From: Alphaproteobacteria bacterium PA4
GTDB lineage: Bacteria; Pseudomonadota; Alphaproteobacteria; Sphingomonadales; Sphingomonadaceae
Direction of reading: 5' to 3'
DNA length: 55,512 nucleotides
Assembly (NCBI GenBank): GCA_002256005.1
Contig: NKIQ01000016.1
Coordinates: forward strand, 1-55,512
Position numbers and translations under genes: made by a program. Of this stretch, positions 39,487-47,902 are shown in pieces. The notes under the pieces are model-generated. The model worked only from the letters and a program-made list of their open reading frames with translations, had not been told where the DNA came from and did no database searches. Numbering within the stretch: the first letter of the stretch is position 1; each line of letters starts with the position of its first letter.

Positions 39487-39541
39487 ACGCCGCCTCCGGG
39501 CTTGGCCGCTCGGCCGCCGCGGTGCATGTTAGCGCGCTATC

Positions 39542-40408
39542 ATGTCCAGCAATGTCGCTCAGCGCCTCCAGGATGGTTATGACGGCTTCACCGTTTCCGA
39601 ACGGATGATCGCCGGCTGGCTGCTCGACAATATGGCGGCAATCCCGTTCGAAACCGCGGCCTCCATCGGCCAGCGCGTCGGCGTGTCGGCGATGACGGTG
39701 GGGCGCTTCCTGAAGTCGCTGGGCTATTCGGGACTGGGCGCGCTGAAGGACGATCTGCGCGGCGACATGCTGCGCAGCGACATGGGCGATCCGCCCTGGC
39801 TGCTGGCGCCGGCCGCCACCGCCGGGCCGGACGAGCGCCTGCGCCGCGAAACCGCCGCCATTGCCGATGTCTATGCCCGCGCCGAAACGCCGGACTGGGC
39901 GCAGGTGGTGGCGCTGCTCGCCGGCGCCGGCCAGGTGCTGGTGGCGGGCTTCCAGACCGAGCGTGGCCTTGCCGCCGGCTTTGCCCATCATCTCGGCTAT
40001 GTGCGGCCCGGCGTGCGCAGCATGGATGCCGGCACCGGCCTTTATGCCGAGCTGCTGGAGGCGGGGCCGGGCGACGTGCTGGTGCTGGTCGATCTGCGCC
40101 GCTATTCCCGGCATTTCCGCCTGCTCGCCGAACGCGCCGTGGCCGCCGACGTGCCGCTGATCGTCGTCACCGATCCCTATTGCCCCTGGGTGCGCGACCT
40201 GACCCCGCACATCCTCGCCGCCGAAGTCAGCCTCGGCCATTTCTGGGACATGAACACCGCGCTGGCGGCGCTGCTCAACCTGCTGGTCGACGATGTGGTG
40301 CGGGCGATCGGGCCGGAACGCGTGCACGCACGGCTGGCGCTGCTGTCGGACAGTTATGACGAGCTGGTGGGCTTCCAGACGCGCGGCGCGAATCCGCGCG
40401 GCAAGTAA
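39542..40408 (+). CDS. MurR/RpiR family transcriptional regulator
   Basis: 288 aa. An N-terminal RpiR-type helix-turn-helix covers residues 1-75 (FTVSERMIAGWLLDNMAAIPFETAASIGQRVGVSAMTVGRFLKSLGYSGLGALK). A SIS (sugar isomerase) domain covers about residues 115-265 (VLVAGFQTERGLAAGFAHHLGY, PLIVVTDPYCPWV). Such regulators usually sense a phosphosugar. No sugar-metabolism operon is adjacent, so the target is unknown. It follows the S9 peptidase with a 55 bp gap and converges on the PaaG-like gene across a palindrome. Confidence 0.88.
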   Translation: MSSNVAQRLQDGYDGFTVSERMIAGWLLDNMAAIPFETAASIGQRVGVSAMTVGRFLKSLGYSGLGALKDDLRGDMLRSDMGDPPWLLAPAATAGPDERLRRETAAIADVYARAETPDWAQVVALLAGAGQVLVAGFQTERGLAAGFAHHLGYVRPGVRSMDAGTGLYAELLEAGPGDVLVLVDLRRYSRHFRLLAERAVAADVPLIVVTDPYCPWVRDLTPHILAAEVSLGHFWDMNTALAALLNLLVDDVVRAIGPERVHARLALLSDSYDELVGFQTRGANPRGK

Positions 40409-40410
40409 CG

Positions 40411-40534
40411 CCCTCCCCCTGGCGGGGAGGGCGACTCACCGAAGGTGAGCGGGGTGGGGGTCGCTATGTGGCCATACGCGTAACCCCCACCCCGCTCGGC
40501 TGGCGCCGAGTCGCCCTCCCCGCAAGGGGGAGGG
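40411..40534. repeat. Palindromic intergenic element, copy B
   Basis: 124 bp between convergent genes. Outer arms are CCCTCCCC / CGCAAGGGGGAGGG. Inner stem GGTGAGCGGGGTGGGGGT pairs with ACCCCCACCCCGCTC. It is near-identical to 14124-14252, including the CCGAAGGTGAGCGGGGT and GCCGAGTCGCC blocks. The loop differs but retains GTGGCCAYACGCGTAA-like sequence. Confidence 0.88.
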
Positions 40535-40540
40535 ATGATG

Positions 40541-41344
40541 TCATTTCCCCGAAAACACCGCCGGGCGCTTTTGCAGGAACGCCATCACGCCTTCGGCGAA
40601 ATCGGCGGTGCGGCCGGCGGTCAGCTGGTTGCGGCGTTCGACCATCAGGCCTTCCGTCAGCGTCATGTCCATGCAGGCGCGGATGCCGGAGCGGATCAGC
40701 GACAGCGACACGGTGGGGCCGCGCGCCAGCTTCTCGGCGATGGCCTGGGTCGTGGCGGCAAGCTCTGCATCCTCGACGACCTTGTAGATCATGCCCCAGT
40801 CGGCGGCTGTTTCGGCGGGGATGCGTTCCCCCAGCATCATCATCGCCTGGGCGCGGGCCTTGCCGGCCAGCCGCGGCAGCATCCAGGTGGAGCCGACATC
40901 GGGCACCAGGCCGATGTTGACAAAGGCCTGTAGGAAATAGGCGGATTTGCCGGCGATGACGATGTCACCGGCCAGCGCATAGGAACAGCCGGCACCGGCG
41001 GCAGCGCCGTTGATCGCGGTGATGAACGGCACCGGCAGCGCGAACAGCCGCTCGAGCAGCGGGTTGAAATGGGTTTCCAGCACCTTGCCGGCGTCGACGG
41101 GCCCGGAACTGCGCTCGCTGCCGCCACCGGCACCGCCGCCGGCGAGATCGGCGCCGCTGCAAAAGGCGCGGCCGGTGCCGGTCAGCACCAGCACCCGCGC
41201 CGTGCCCTCGTCGCGCACCCGATCGACGGCGTGGATCATCTCGGCAATGACGCCGACATGCAGGGCGTTCATCCGCTCCGGCCGGTTGATGGTCAGCGTC
41301 GCGATGCCATCGGCTTCGCTGAAAAGGATATGCTCATAGGCCAT
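40541..41344 (-). CDS. PaaG-like enoyl-CoA hydratase/isomerase
   Basis: 267 aa crotonase-fold protein. The CoA/oxyanion loops are FCSGADL and AAGAGCSYAL. The segment IGLVPDVGSTWMLPRLAGKARAQAMMMLGERI closely follows E. coli PaaG, whose catalytic Asp lies in the LIPD position, rather than classical hydratases with two Glu. This suggests ring-epoxide isomerisation or delta3-delta2 enoyl-CoA isomerisation. No other phenylacetate gene is nearby, so the pathway is uncertain. A perfect palindrome 25 bp upstream suggests regulation by a fatty-acid or branched-chain regulator. Confidence 0.88.
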   Translation of the reverse strand: MAYEHILFSEADGIATLTINRPERMNALHVGVIAEMIHAVDRVRDEGTARVLVLTGTGRAFCSGADLAGGGAGGGSERSSGPVDAGKVLETHFNPLLERLFALPVPFITAINGAAAGAGCSYALAGDIVIAGKSAYFLQAFVNIGLVPDVGSTWMLPRLAGKARAQAMMMLGERIPAETAADWGMIYKVVEDAELAATTQAIAEKLARGPTVSLSLIRSGIRACMDMTLTEGLMVERRNQLTAGRTADFAEGVMAFLQKRPAVFSGK

Positions 41345-41368
41345 GGTGGAAACTCCCCGCCGTCAGGT

Positions 41369-41382
41369 TGACGTTAACGTCA
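41369..41382. promoter_or_regulatory. Perfect 14 bp operator-like palindrome
   Basis: TGACGTTAACGTCA lies 25 bp upstream of the PaaG-like gene. It is self-complementary throughout. From memory it resembles the LiuR-type (MerR-family) operator found before branched-chain and fatty-acid degradation genes. Confidence 0.6.
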
Positions 41383-41437
41383 TACGCCATTGCCGCAGCC
41401 TTGCCACCGCCAAAAGCGGCAGGGGGCAGGCGCGGCC

Positions 41438-41451
41438 GTTAACGATTTAAC
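41438..41451. promoter_or_regulatory. Inverted repeat upstream of the GGDEF-EAL gene
   Basis: GTTAA-CGAT-TTAAC, 64 bp before the GGDEF-EAL start. The arms are perfect, but spacing does not fit the CtrA TTAA-N7-TTAA box. It may be a regulator site or an A/T-rich promoter part. Confidence 0.3.
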
Positions 41452-41514
41452 CCCCGGAAACCGCCGCCGTTGTTCCGGTCGCTGGCCCGGCACGGGCGGT
41501 GTGGGGAGTTTGCC

Positions 41515-43878
41515 ATGTCCATCATGTTCCGGCCGCCGATTGCCGTCGTGGAAGCCATCGGCTGGCCCCAGGTGCTCGGCCTCGCCCAGGGCCGGGAGCG
41601 CTTCTATGCCCGGGTGCGGGCGGCGCAACTGCAGGCGCTGAACCGGCATGTGCCGTTCAATGTCGGCGCGATGGTGCTGAACGTCGCCGGGCTGGTCTGG
41701 CTGCTGCGCGACATGGCGGAATTCGCCTTTGTGGCGCGCTGGGGTGCGGTGATGGGCGGGCTGGCGCTGCTGTGGACGGCGCGGTTCTGGCGGTTGCGGC
41801 GGCAGGGGCCGATGACCGAGGCGACACAACGGCTGTTCTGGCTGATCACGGCGGAGGTGGTGGCGTTCGGGCTCGCCTGGGCCGGGCTGCTGCTGCACCT
41901 GCTGCCGCGCGCCGACCTGCCGACCCAGGCCCTGCTGCTGCTGCTGTCGCTGACGGCGATGGGCGCCTGCGGTTTTGCCGCCGCCGTGATGCCGGTGTGC
42001 GCGTGCGCGCTGGTGCTCGGCATCGGCGGGGCGGCGCTGCTGGCCATACCGGCGTCATCGGTGTTCGCGACGCCGATGGTGGTGCTGGCCTTTGCCACCT
42101 TTGCGCTGCTCGTCATCCGTGGCGCCATCGTCACCAGTTTCGCCATGATGGCGCGAATGCGCACCGAGGCCAATCTTGCCGACCATACCGAGGTTGTCCG
42201 CCTGTTGCTCAACGAGTTCGAGGCCAATGGCTCCGACTGGCTGATCGAGGTCGATGGCGACGGCCGGCTGACCCATGTCTCGCCGCGCCTCGCCGATGTG
42301 GCGCGGCGGCCGCGCGCGGAATTGCTCGGCATGCCGCTGCTCGATCTGCTCGGCGAGGAAAAGCGCGGCGCCGGCCGCAACGCCGTCAAGGCGCTGACCG
42401 CCAGCTTCCTCGCCCGCCGCGCCTTTCGCGACATCACCATTCCGGTGGCGGTCGAGGGCGAAACCCGCTGGTGGGCATTGTCGGCGACGCCGAAGACCGA
42501 CGCCATGGGCGGTTTCACCGGCTATCGCGGCGTCGGCCGCGACGTGACCGAGGCGCGGCGCAGCCATGAACGCATCGCCCAACTGGCGCGCTTCGACCCG
42601 CTGACCGGCCTCGTCAACCGCGCGCTGTTCCGCGAGACGCTGGAGGATGCGCTGGCCCGCGCCACCCGCACCCGCAAGGCCTGCGCGCTGCTGTTCATCG
42701 ATCTTGATCGCTTCAAGCCGGTCAACGACACGCTCGGCCACAGCACCGGCGACAAATTGCTGCGTGCCGTCGCCGGCCGGCTGCGCGATGCCGTCGGCGG
42801 CGGTAGCACCATCGCCCGGCTGGGCGGCGACGAATTCGCCGTGATGCTGCCCGAAGCCACGCCGCGCCGCGCCGACGCCATGGCGAAGGCGGTGGTGACA
42901 GCGCTGGCGCGGCCCTTCGAGATCGAGGGCCAGGCGCTGACCATCGGCGCCAGCGTCGGCTATGCGCTGGGGCCGGCCGATGGCGCCAGCGTCGACCGGC
43001 TGCTGAAAAGTGCCGATCTGGCGCTCTACGAGGTCAAATCCAGCGGGCGCGGCGCCGCCTGCCGCTATGTCGCCGCCATCCGCGAACGCGCCGACGAACG
43101 CCGCGCACTGGAGGCCGATCTGGCGCAGGCGCTGGATCGCGGCGAGCTGGCGCTGGCCTTCCAGCCGGTGGTCGAGGCCGCCGATGAACATATCGTCGGC
43201 TTCGAGGCGCTGCTGCGCTGGACGCATCCGACGCTGGGCCGCATCAACCCCGACCGGTTCATTCCCATCGCGGAGGCCACCGGCCTCATCATCCCCATCG
43301 GCCATTGGGTGATCCGCACCGCCTGCGCCTGGGCGGCGTGCTGGCCGGCGCATGTCCGCATCGCCGTCAACCTGTCACCGGCGCAGATCGCCGATCCGCA
43401 GCTGGTGGCCGTGGTTGGCGCCGCGCTCGCCGACCACGGCCTGGCGCCCGACCGGCTGGAGCTGGAAATCACCGAAAGCCTGTTCCTCGATGAACGGCCG
43501 GCGACGATCGAGACGCTGGCGGCGCTGAAGGCGCTGGGCGTCGGATTCGCGCTCGATGATTTCGGCACCGGCTATTCGGCGCTCGGCTATCTGCACAAGG
43601 CGGCATTCAGCCGGATCAAGATCGACCGCAGCTTCGTCTCGCGCGCGACGCAAGCCAATGGCGAGGCCAGCGCCATTATCCAGGCCATCGTCAGCCTCGC
43701 CCATTCGCTCAACATGACGACGACGGCGGAAGGCACCGAAACCCGCGCCGAATTCGAACTGATCCGGGCGCTGGGTTGCGAACATGTCCAGGGCTATCTG
43801 TTCGGCCGGCCGATGCCGCCGGAGGAGGCGACGGCGCTGGTAACGGTCGATGCCCGGGAAAGGCTGGTGGCGGACTGA
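41515..43878 (+). CDS. Membrane PAS-GGDEF-EAL cyclic-di-GMP protein
   Basis: 787 aa from an ATG at 41515 (GGGGAG upstream). The N-terminal region to about residue 210 has several membrane helices (VGAMVLNVAGLVWLL, FGLAWAGLLLHLLP, LLLLSLTAMGACGFAAAVMPV). A PAS domain covers about residues 220-345 (WLIEVDGDGRLTHVSPRL). The GGDEF domain has ARFDPLTGLVNRALF and an intact GGDEF (RLGGDEFAV); no RxxD inhibitory site precedes it. The EAL domain has intact EALLRW and DDFGTGYSALGYL. Both synthesis and breakdown of c-di-GMP are possible. Convergent with rnd, stops 3 bp apart. Confidence 0.93.
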   Translation: MSIMFRPPIAVVEAIGWPQVLGLAQGRERFYARVRAAQLQALNRHVPFNVGAMVLNVAGLVWLLRDMAEFAFVARWGAVMGGLALLWTARFWRLRRQGPMTEATQRLFWLITAEVVAFGLAWAGLLLHLLPRADLPTQALLLLLSLTAMGACGFAAAVMPVCACALVLGIGGAALLAIPASSVFATPMVVLAFATFALLVIRGAIVTSFAMMARMRTEANLADHTEVVRLLLNEFEANGSDWLIEVDGDGRLTHVSPRLADVARRPRAELLGMPLLDLLGEEKRGAGRNAVKALTASFLARRAFRDITIPVAVEGETRWWALSATPKTDAMGGFTGYRGVGRDVTEARRSHERIAQLARFDPLTGLVNRALFRETLEDALARATRTRKACALLFIDLDRFKPVNDTLGHSTGDKLLRAVAGRLRDAVGGGSTIARLGGDEFAVMLPEATPRRADAMAKAVVTALARPFEIEGQALTIGASVGYALGPADGASVDRLLKSADLALYEVKSSGRGAACRYVAAIRERADERRALEADLAQALDRGELALAFQPVVEAADEHIVGFEALLRWTHPTLGRINPDRFIPIAEATGLIIPIGHWVIRTACAWAACWPAHVRIAVNLSPAQIADPQLVAVVGAALADHGLAPDRLELEITESLFLDERPATIETLAALKALGVGFALDDFGTGYSALGYLHKAAFSRIKIDRSFVSRATQANGEASAIIQAIVSLAHSLNMTTTAEGTETRAEFELIRALGCEHVQGYLFGRPMPPEEATALVTVDARERLVAD

Positions 43879-43881
43879 GCC

Positions 43882-45051
43882 TCAGTCCTCCGCCACCCGC
43901 GTCATCGTCAGCTTGCCGTCCTTGACGACGAAGCCCAGCCGGCCTTCGACCAGCGCCAGCGCATCGGCGCCGAAAATCTCGTGCCGCCAGCCGCCCAGCA
44001 CCGGCAGGCCCTCGCGCACGCCGGCCGCCAGGGCATCGAGATCGTCACCGCGCACGATCAGCTTGGGCGCGACGCCACTTTCCTTTGACCGGATCTTCAG
44101 CAGCAGTTTCAGCAGGTCGGCGATCAGTGCCCCCTCGCTCGACAGGCCCGGCCGCTGCGGCTCGCGCGCCGGCATTTCGTCCGGGTCCAGCGGCTCGGCG
44201 GCGGCCAGCGCCCGGATCAGCCGGTCGCCGATGGCGTTGGTGGCCCAGGCGGCGCTGAGGCCGCGCACCTTGGCGAGGTCGGCCTGGCTGCGCGGCGGCT
44301 GGCCGGCAAGATCGCCCAGCGTTTCATCCTTGACGATGCGGCCACGCGGCACATCCTTGTCCTGCGCTTCCAGCTCGCGCCACTTCGCCAGCGCCTTCAG
44401 CCGGCCGAGCACATCGGCCTTGCGGCTGGGCAGGCGCAGGCGTTGCCAGGCCTTTTCCGGGTCATTGGCATAGGTGGCGGGGTCGCAGGCCCGCGCCATT
44501 TCCTCGTCCAGCCATTCGCCGCGGCCGGTGCGACGCAGCTTGTCCACCATTTTGGGGAACAGCGTCGCCAGATAGGTCACGTCGCCGATGGCATATTCGA
44601 GCTGGCGGTCGTTCAGCGGCCGCCGCGCCCAATCGGTGAAGCGCGCGCCCTTGTCGACCTGATGGCCGAGATAAGCGGCGACGAGATTGGTATAGCCGAT
44701 CTGTTCGCCCAGCCCCAAGGCCATGGCGGCGATCTGGGTGTCGAACAGCGGCGCCGGGGTCTTGCCGGTCAGATTGTAAATGATCTCCAGATCCTGGCCG
44801 CCGGCGTGGAAGACCTTCAGCACCTCGTCTTCCACCAGCAGCTTCAGGAGCGGCGCCAGATCGATGCCCGGCGCCTTGGGATCGATGGCGGCGGCTTCGG
44901 TGGGGCTGGCGACCTGCACCAGGCACAGGTCCGGGTAATAGGTGCTCTCGCGCATGAATTCGGTATCGACAGTGACGAAGTCGGCCTCTGCCAGGCGCTC
45001 GCACAAAGCGGTGAGGGTTTCGGTGTCGGTGACCAGCGGATGGATAAGCAT
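43882..45051 (-). CDS. rnd: Ribonuclease D
   Basis: 389 aa from an ATG at 45051 (MLIHPLVTDTETLTALCERL), the start matching the family; the frame stays open 39 bases further. The DEDD 3'-exonuclease site is visible as FVTVDTEFMRE (D-E), a following AGGQDLEIIYNLTG (D) and ATDWARRPLNDRQLEYAIGDVTYLA-like D-Y region (Y and D). An HRDC helical domain lies at about residues 200-290. The enzyme trims the 3' ends of tRNA precursors. Divergent from aspS. Confidence 0.93.
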   Translation of the reverse strand: MLIHPLVTDTETLTALCERLAEADFVTVDTEFMRESTYYPDLCLVQVASPTEAAAIDPKAPGIDLAPLLKLLVEDEVLKVFHAGGQDLEIIYNLTGKTPAPLFDTQIAAMALGLGEQIGYTNLVAAYLGHQVDKGARFTDWARRPLNDRQLEYAIGDVTYLATLFPKMVDKLRRTGRGEWLDEEMARACDPATYANDPEKAWQRLRLPSRKADVLGRLKALAKWRELEAQDKDVPRGRIVKDETLGDLAGQPPRSQADLAKVRGLSAAWATNAIGDRLIRALAAAEPLDPDEMPAREPQRPGLSSEGALIADLLKLLLKIRSKESGVAPKLIVRGDDLDALAAGVREGLPVLGGWRHEIFGADALALVEGRLGFVVKDGKLTMTRVAED

Positions 45052-45163
45052 GGCCCGGCATAGCGCAGCCGTGCAGCCTTGACAAAGCATCGTCGGCAGT
45101 GTGTCAGCCGCTCTCCTTTGCTATCCTCTGCGCAACAGCGTTCAATCGTCGGATTTTGGTCTT

Positions 45164-46945
45164 ATGCACGCCTATCGTACCCACAATTGCGGCGCCCTGC
45201 GCGCTGCCGACGCCGGCCAGAGCGTTCGCCTGTCGGGCTGGGTCCATCGCAAGCGCGATCATGGCGGCGTGCTGTTCATCGATCTGCGCGACCATTTCGG
45301 GCTGACCCAGATCGTCGTCGGCCCGACCTCGCCGGCGTTCGAGACGCTCGACCGCGCCCGGCTCGAATCGGTGGTGACGATCACCGGTGATGTCGTGGCG
45401 CGCGAGGGCGGGGCGGTGAACGCCAATCTCGCCACCGGCGATATCGAAGTGCGGGCGCAGAGCGTCACCGTGCAGTCGGCGGCGCAGGAACTGCCGCTGC
45501 CGGTGGCCGGCGATGCCGAATATCCCGAAGACATCCGCCTGAAGTATCGCTTCCTCGATCTGCGCCGCGAGCGGCTGCACGCCAACATGATGCTGCGCTC
45601 GGGTGTCATCGCGTCCCTGCGCCGCCGCATGATCGCGCAAGGGTTCACCGAATTCCAGACGCCGATCCTGACCGCGTCGAGCCCGGAAGGTGCCCGCGAC
45701 TATCTGGTGCCCAGCCGCGTGCATCCGGGCAAATTCTATGCGCTGCCGCAGGCGCCGCAGATGTTCAAGCAGCTGCTGATGGTGGCGGGCTTCGATCGCT
45801 ATTTCCAGATCGCGCCCTGCTTCCGCGATGAAGACGCCCGCGCCGACCGGTCCCCGGGCGAATTCTACCAGCTCGATTTCGAAATGAGCTTTGTCACGCA
45901 GGACGATGTGTTTGCGACCATCGAGCCGGTGCTGGCCGGCGTGTTCGAGGAATTTGCCGGCTTCGGCGGGCGAAAGCCCTGGGCGGTGACGCAGGGCGCC
46001 TTCCCGCGCATCCCCTATGCCGAATCCATGCTGAAATACGGCAATGACAAGCCCGACCTCAGGAACCCCATCGTCATCAGCGACGTGTCCTCGCATTTCG
46101 TCGGTTCGGGCTTCGGCATCTTTGCCCGGCTGGTCGAGGCCGGCAACGTCGTGCGCGCCATTCCGGCGCCGAAGACCGCCGAAAAGAGCCGCAAGTTCTT
46201 CGACGACATGAACGAATGGGCGCGCGCCGAAGGCTATACCGGCCTCGGCTATGTCACCCGCAAGGCCGGCGAGTTCGGCGGCCCCATCGCCAAGAACCAT
46301 GGCGAAGCCGGCATGGCGGCGATCTATGACGCGCTCGGCCTCGGCCCCGACGACGGCTGCTTCTTCGCCGCCGGCAAGGAAGCCCAGGCCGCGCGCCTCG
46401 CCGGCCTCGCCCGCACGCGTATCGGCACCGAACTGGGGCTGATCGAGCAGGACGTCTTCAAATTCTGCTGGATCGTCGATTTCCCGATGTTCGAATATGA
46501 TGAGGACGCGAAGAAGATCGATTTCAGCCACAACCCGTTCAGCATGCCGCAGGGCGAGCTGGCAGCGCTGGAAACCCAGGACCCGCTGACCATCAAGGCC
46601 TTCCAGTACGATATCGTCTGCAACGGCGTCGAACTGTCGTCGGGCGCCATCCGCAACCATCGCCCGGACATCATGTACAAGGCCTTCGAGATCGCCGGTT
46701 ACACGCGCGAAGACGTCGACCGCGATTTCGCCGGCATGATCAACGCCTTCAAGTTCGGCGCGCCGCCGCACGGCGGCTCGGCGCCGGGCGTCGACCGCAT
46801 GGTCATGCTGATCGCCGATGAACCCAATATCCGCGAAGTCGTCGTCTTCCCGATGAACCAGAAGGCGGAAGATCTGATGATGAACGCGCCGAACGTCGCG
46901 ACGCTGAAGCAGCTGCGCGAGCTGCACATCCGCGTCGTCGATTGA
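45164..46945 (+). CDS. aspS: Aspartyl-tRNA synthetase
   Basis: 593 aa from an ATG at 45164 ([10 protein letters not shown]), where family similarity begins. The N-terminal OB fold is [29 protein letters not shown]. Class II motif 2 is [25 protein letters not shown] bacterial GAD insertion follows (about residues 280-420), then motif 3, [13 protein letters not shown]. The enzyme charges tRNA-Asp. Whether it also charges tRNA-Asn depends on other genes not in view. The stop overlaps ppk2 (TGATG). Confidence 0.97.
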   Translation: MHAYRTHNCGALRAADAGQSVRLSGWVHRKRDHGGVLFIDLRDHFGLTQIVVGPTSPAFETLDRARLESVVTITGDVVAREGGAVNANLATGDIEVRAQSVTVQSAAQELPLPVAGDAEYPEDIRLKYRFLDLRRERLHANMMLRSGVIASLRRRMIAQGFTEFQTPILTASSPEGARDYLVPSRVHPGKFYALPQAPQMFKQLLMVAGFDRYFQIAPCFRDEDARADRSPGEFYQLDFEMSFVTQDDVFATIEPVLAGVFEEFAGFGGRKPWAVTQGAFPRIPYAESMLKYGNDKPDLRNPIVISDVSSHFVGSGFGIFARLVEAGNVVRAIPAPKTAEKSRKFFDDMNEWARAEGYTGLGYVTRKAGEFGGPIAKNHGEAGMAAIYDALGLGPDDGCFFAAGKEAQAARLAGLARTRIGTELGLIEQDVFKFCWIVDFPMFEYDEDAKKIDFSHNPFSMPQGELAALETQDPLTIKAFQYDIVCNGVELSSGAIRNHRPDIMYKAFEIAGYTREDVDRDFAGMINAFKFGAPPHGGSAPGVDRMVMLIADEPNIREVVVFPMNQKAEDLMMNAPNVATLKQLRELHIRVVD

Positions 46946-47724
46946 TGGCAAAGCTGCGCCTCGGCGATTTCGAAACGCCCGAAGCCATTTCGGGCAAGGA
47001 TTACGAGGCGCGGCTGGCGACGCTGCAACAGCAGCTGGAGCTGATCCAGGCGGCCTATATCGTGCAGGGCCATCGCGGTATCGTCGCGGTCGAAGGCTGG
47101 GATGCGGCAGGGAAGGGTGGCCTCATCAAGCGGCTGATGGCGCCGCTCGATCCGCGCTTCCTCGATGTCTGGTCGATCGGCGCGCCCACCGATATCGAGC
47201 GCGGCGAACATTATCTCGAACGCTTCTGGCGGCGGCTGCCCGACCGACGCGAGATCACCGTCTTCGACCGCACCTGGTACGGCCGGGTGCTGGTCGAGCG
47301 GGTCGACGGCTTTGCGACCGATGCGCAATGGGGCCGCGCCTATGACGAGATCAACCAGTTCGAAGCGCTGCAGGCCAGTGATGGCGTGCGCATCGTCAAG
47401 CTGTTCCTGCACATCACCCAGGGCGAGCAGGACGAAAGGCTGAAGGAGCGGCTGGAGGTGCCGTGGAAGCGCTGGAAGACCGGCCTCGACGATTATCACA
47501 ACCGGTCGAAGCGCGCTGACTATGTGCAAGCCTATCACGACATGTTCGACAGGACCTCCACGAAGATCGCGCCCTGGACGGTGATCGCTGCCGACGACAA
47601 GAAGGCGGCGCGACTGGCCGGGCTGGCAGCCGTGGTCGCCGGGCTGGGGGCCGGGGTGGACCTGACCTTCCCGGATATCGATCCGGCGTTGAAGAAGGCA
47701 GCGAAGAAGGCCGGGGTGCTGTAG
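46945..47724 (+). CDS. ppk2: Polyphosphate kinase 2, single-domain
   Basis: 259 aa. Walker A VEGWDAAGKGGLIKRL and lid/Walker B VFDRTWYGRVLVERV, then AYDEINQFEALQ and VPWKRWKTGLDDYHNRSKRADY. The WDAAGKGG and FDRTWYGR wording resembles the PPK2 subgroup that phosphorylates AMP from polyphosphate (PAP type), although that group usually has two tandem domains and this has one. It is translationally coupled to aspS, so possibly made along with it. With ppk1-ppx it makes polyphosphate a visible theme. Confidence 0.88.
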   Translation: MAKLRLGDFETPEAISGKDYEARLATLQQQLELIQAAYIVQGHRGIVAVEGWDAAGKGGLIKRLMAPLDPRFLDVWSIGAPTDIERGEHYLERFWRRLPDRREITVFDRTWYGRVLVERVDGFATDAQWGRAYDEINQFEALQASDGVRIVKLFLHITQGEQDERLKERLEVPWKRWKTGLDDYHNRSKRADYVQAYHDMFDRTSTKIAPWTVIAADDKKAARLAGLAAVVAGLGAGVDLTFPDIDPALKKAAKKAGVL

Positions 47725-47741
47725 GATTTGCCAGCGCTGTC

Positions 47742-47770
47742 TTGACAAATAGTGCCATATCGGTTATAAA
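47742..47770 (+). promoter_or_regulatory. Near-consensus sigma-70 promoter with no gene downstream
   Basis: TTGACA at 47742-47747, a 17 nt spacer, and TATAAA at 47765-47770. It points rightward into the 3' end of the convergent slt gene. No convincing reading frame follows. The 150 nt downstream contain G/C-rich blocks (TCCGGCTCGGGTGGAGACCG) that could be an RNA. Confidence 0.65.
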
Positions 47771-47902
47771 GGAACGTTTGTCCGGCTCGGGTGGAGACCG
47801 TTTGCCAGGCGCGATCTGTCGGTTTGGAAGGTCACAAAATCCATCATTGGGCGTGTACTTCCGAACATTTCGCCCCCGAAATCCCCTGAAATCGCCCCCA
47901 AA

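Noticed and set aside
41438-41451. CtrA binding site before the GGDEF-EAL gene
   Set aside because: The TTAA halves are 4 nt apart, not the 7 nt needed for a CtrA box.
47791-47889. 33-codon GTG frame after the orphan promoter
   Set aside because: No ribosome site, no recognisable sequence and a rare-type start; the transcript is more likely non-coding.
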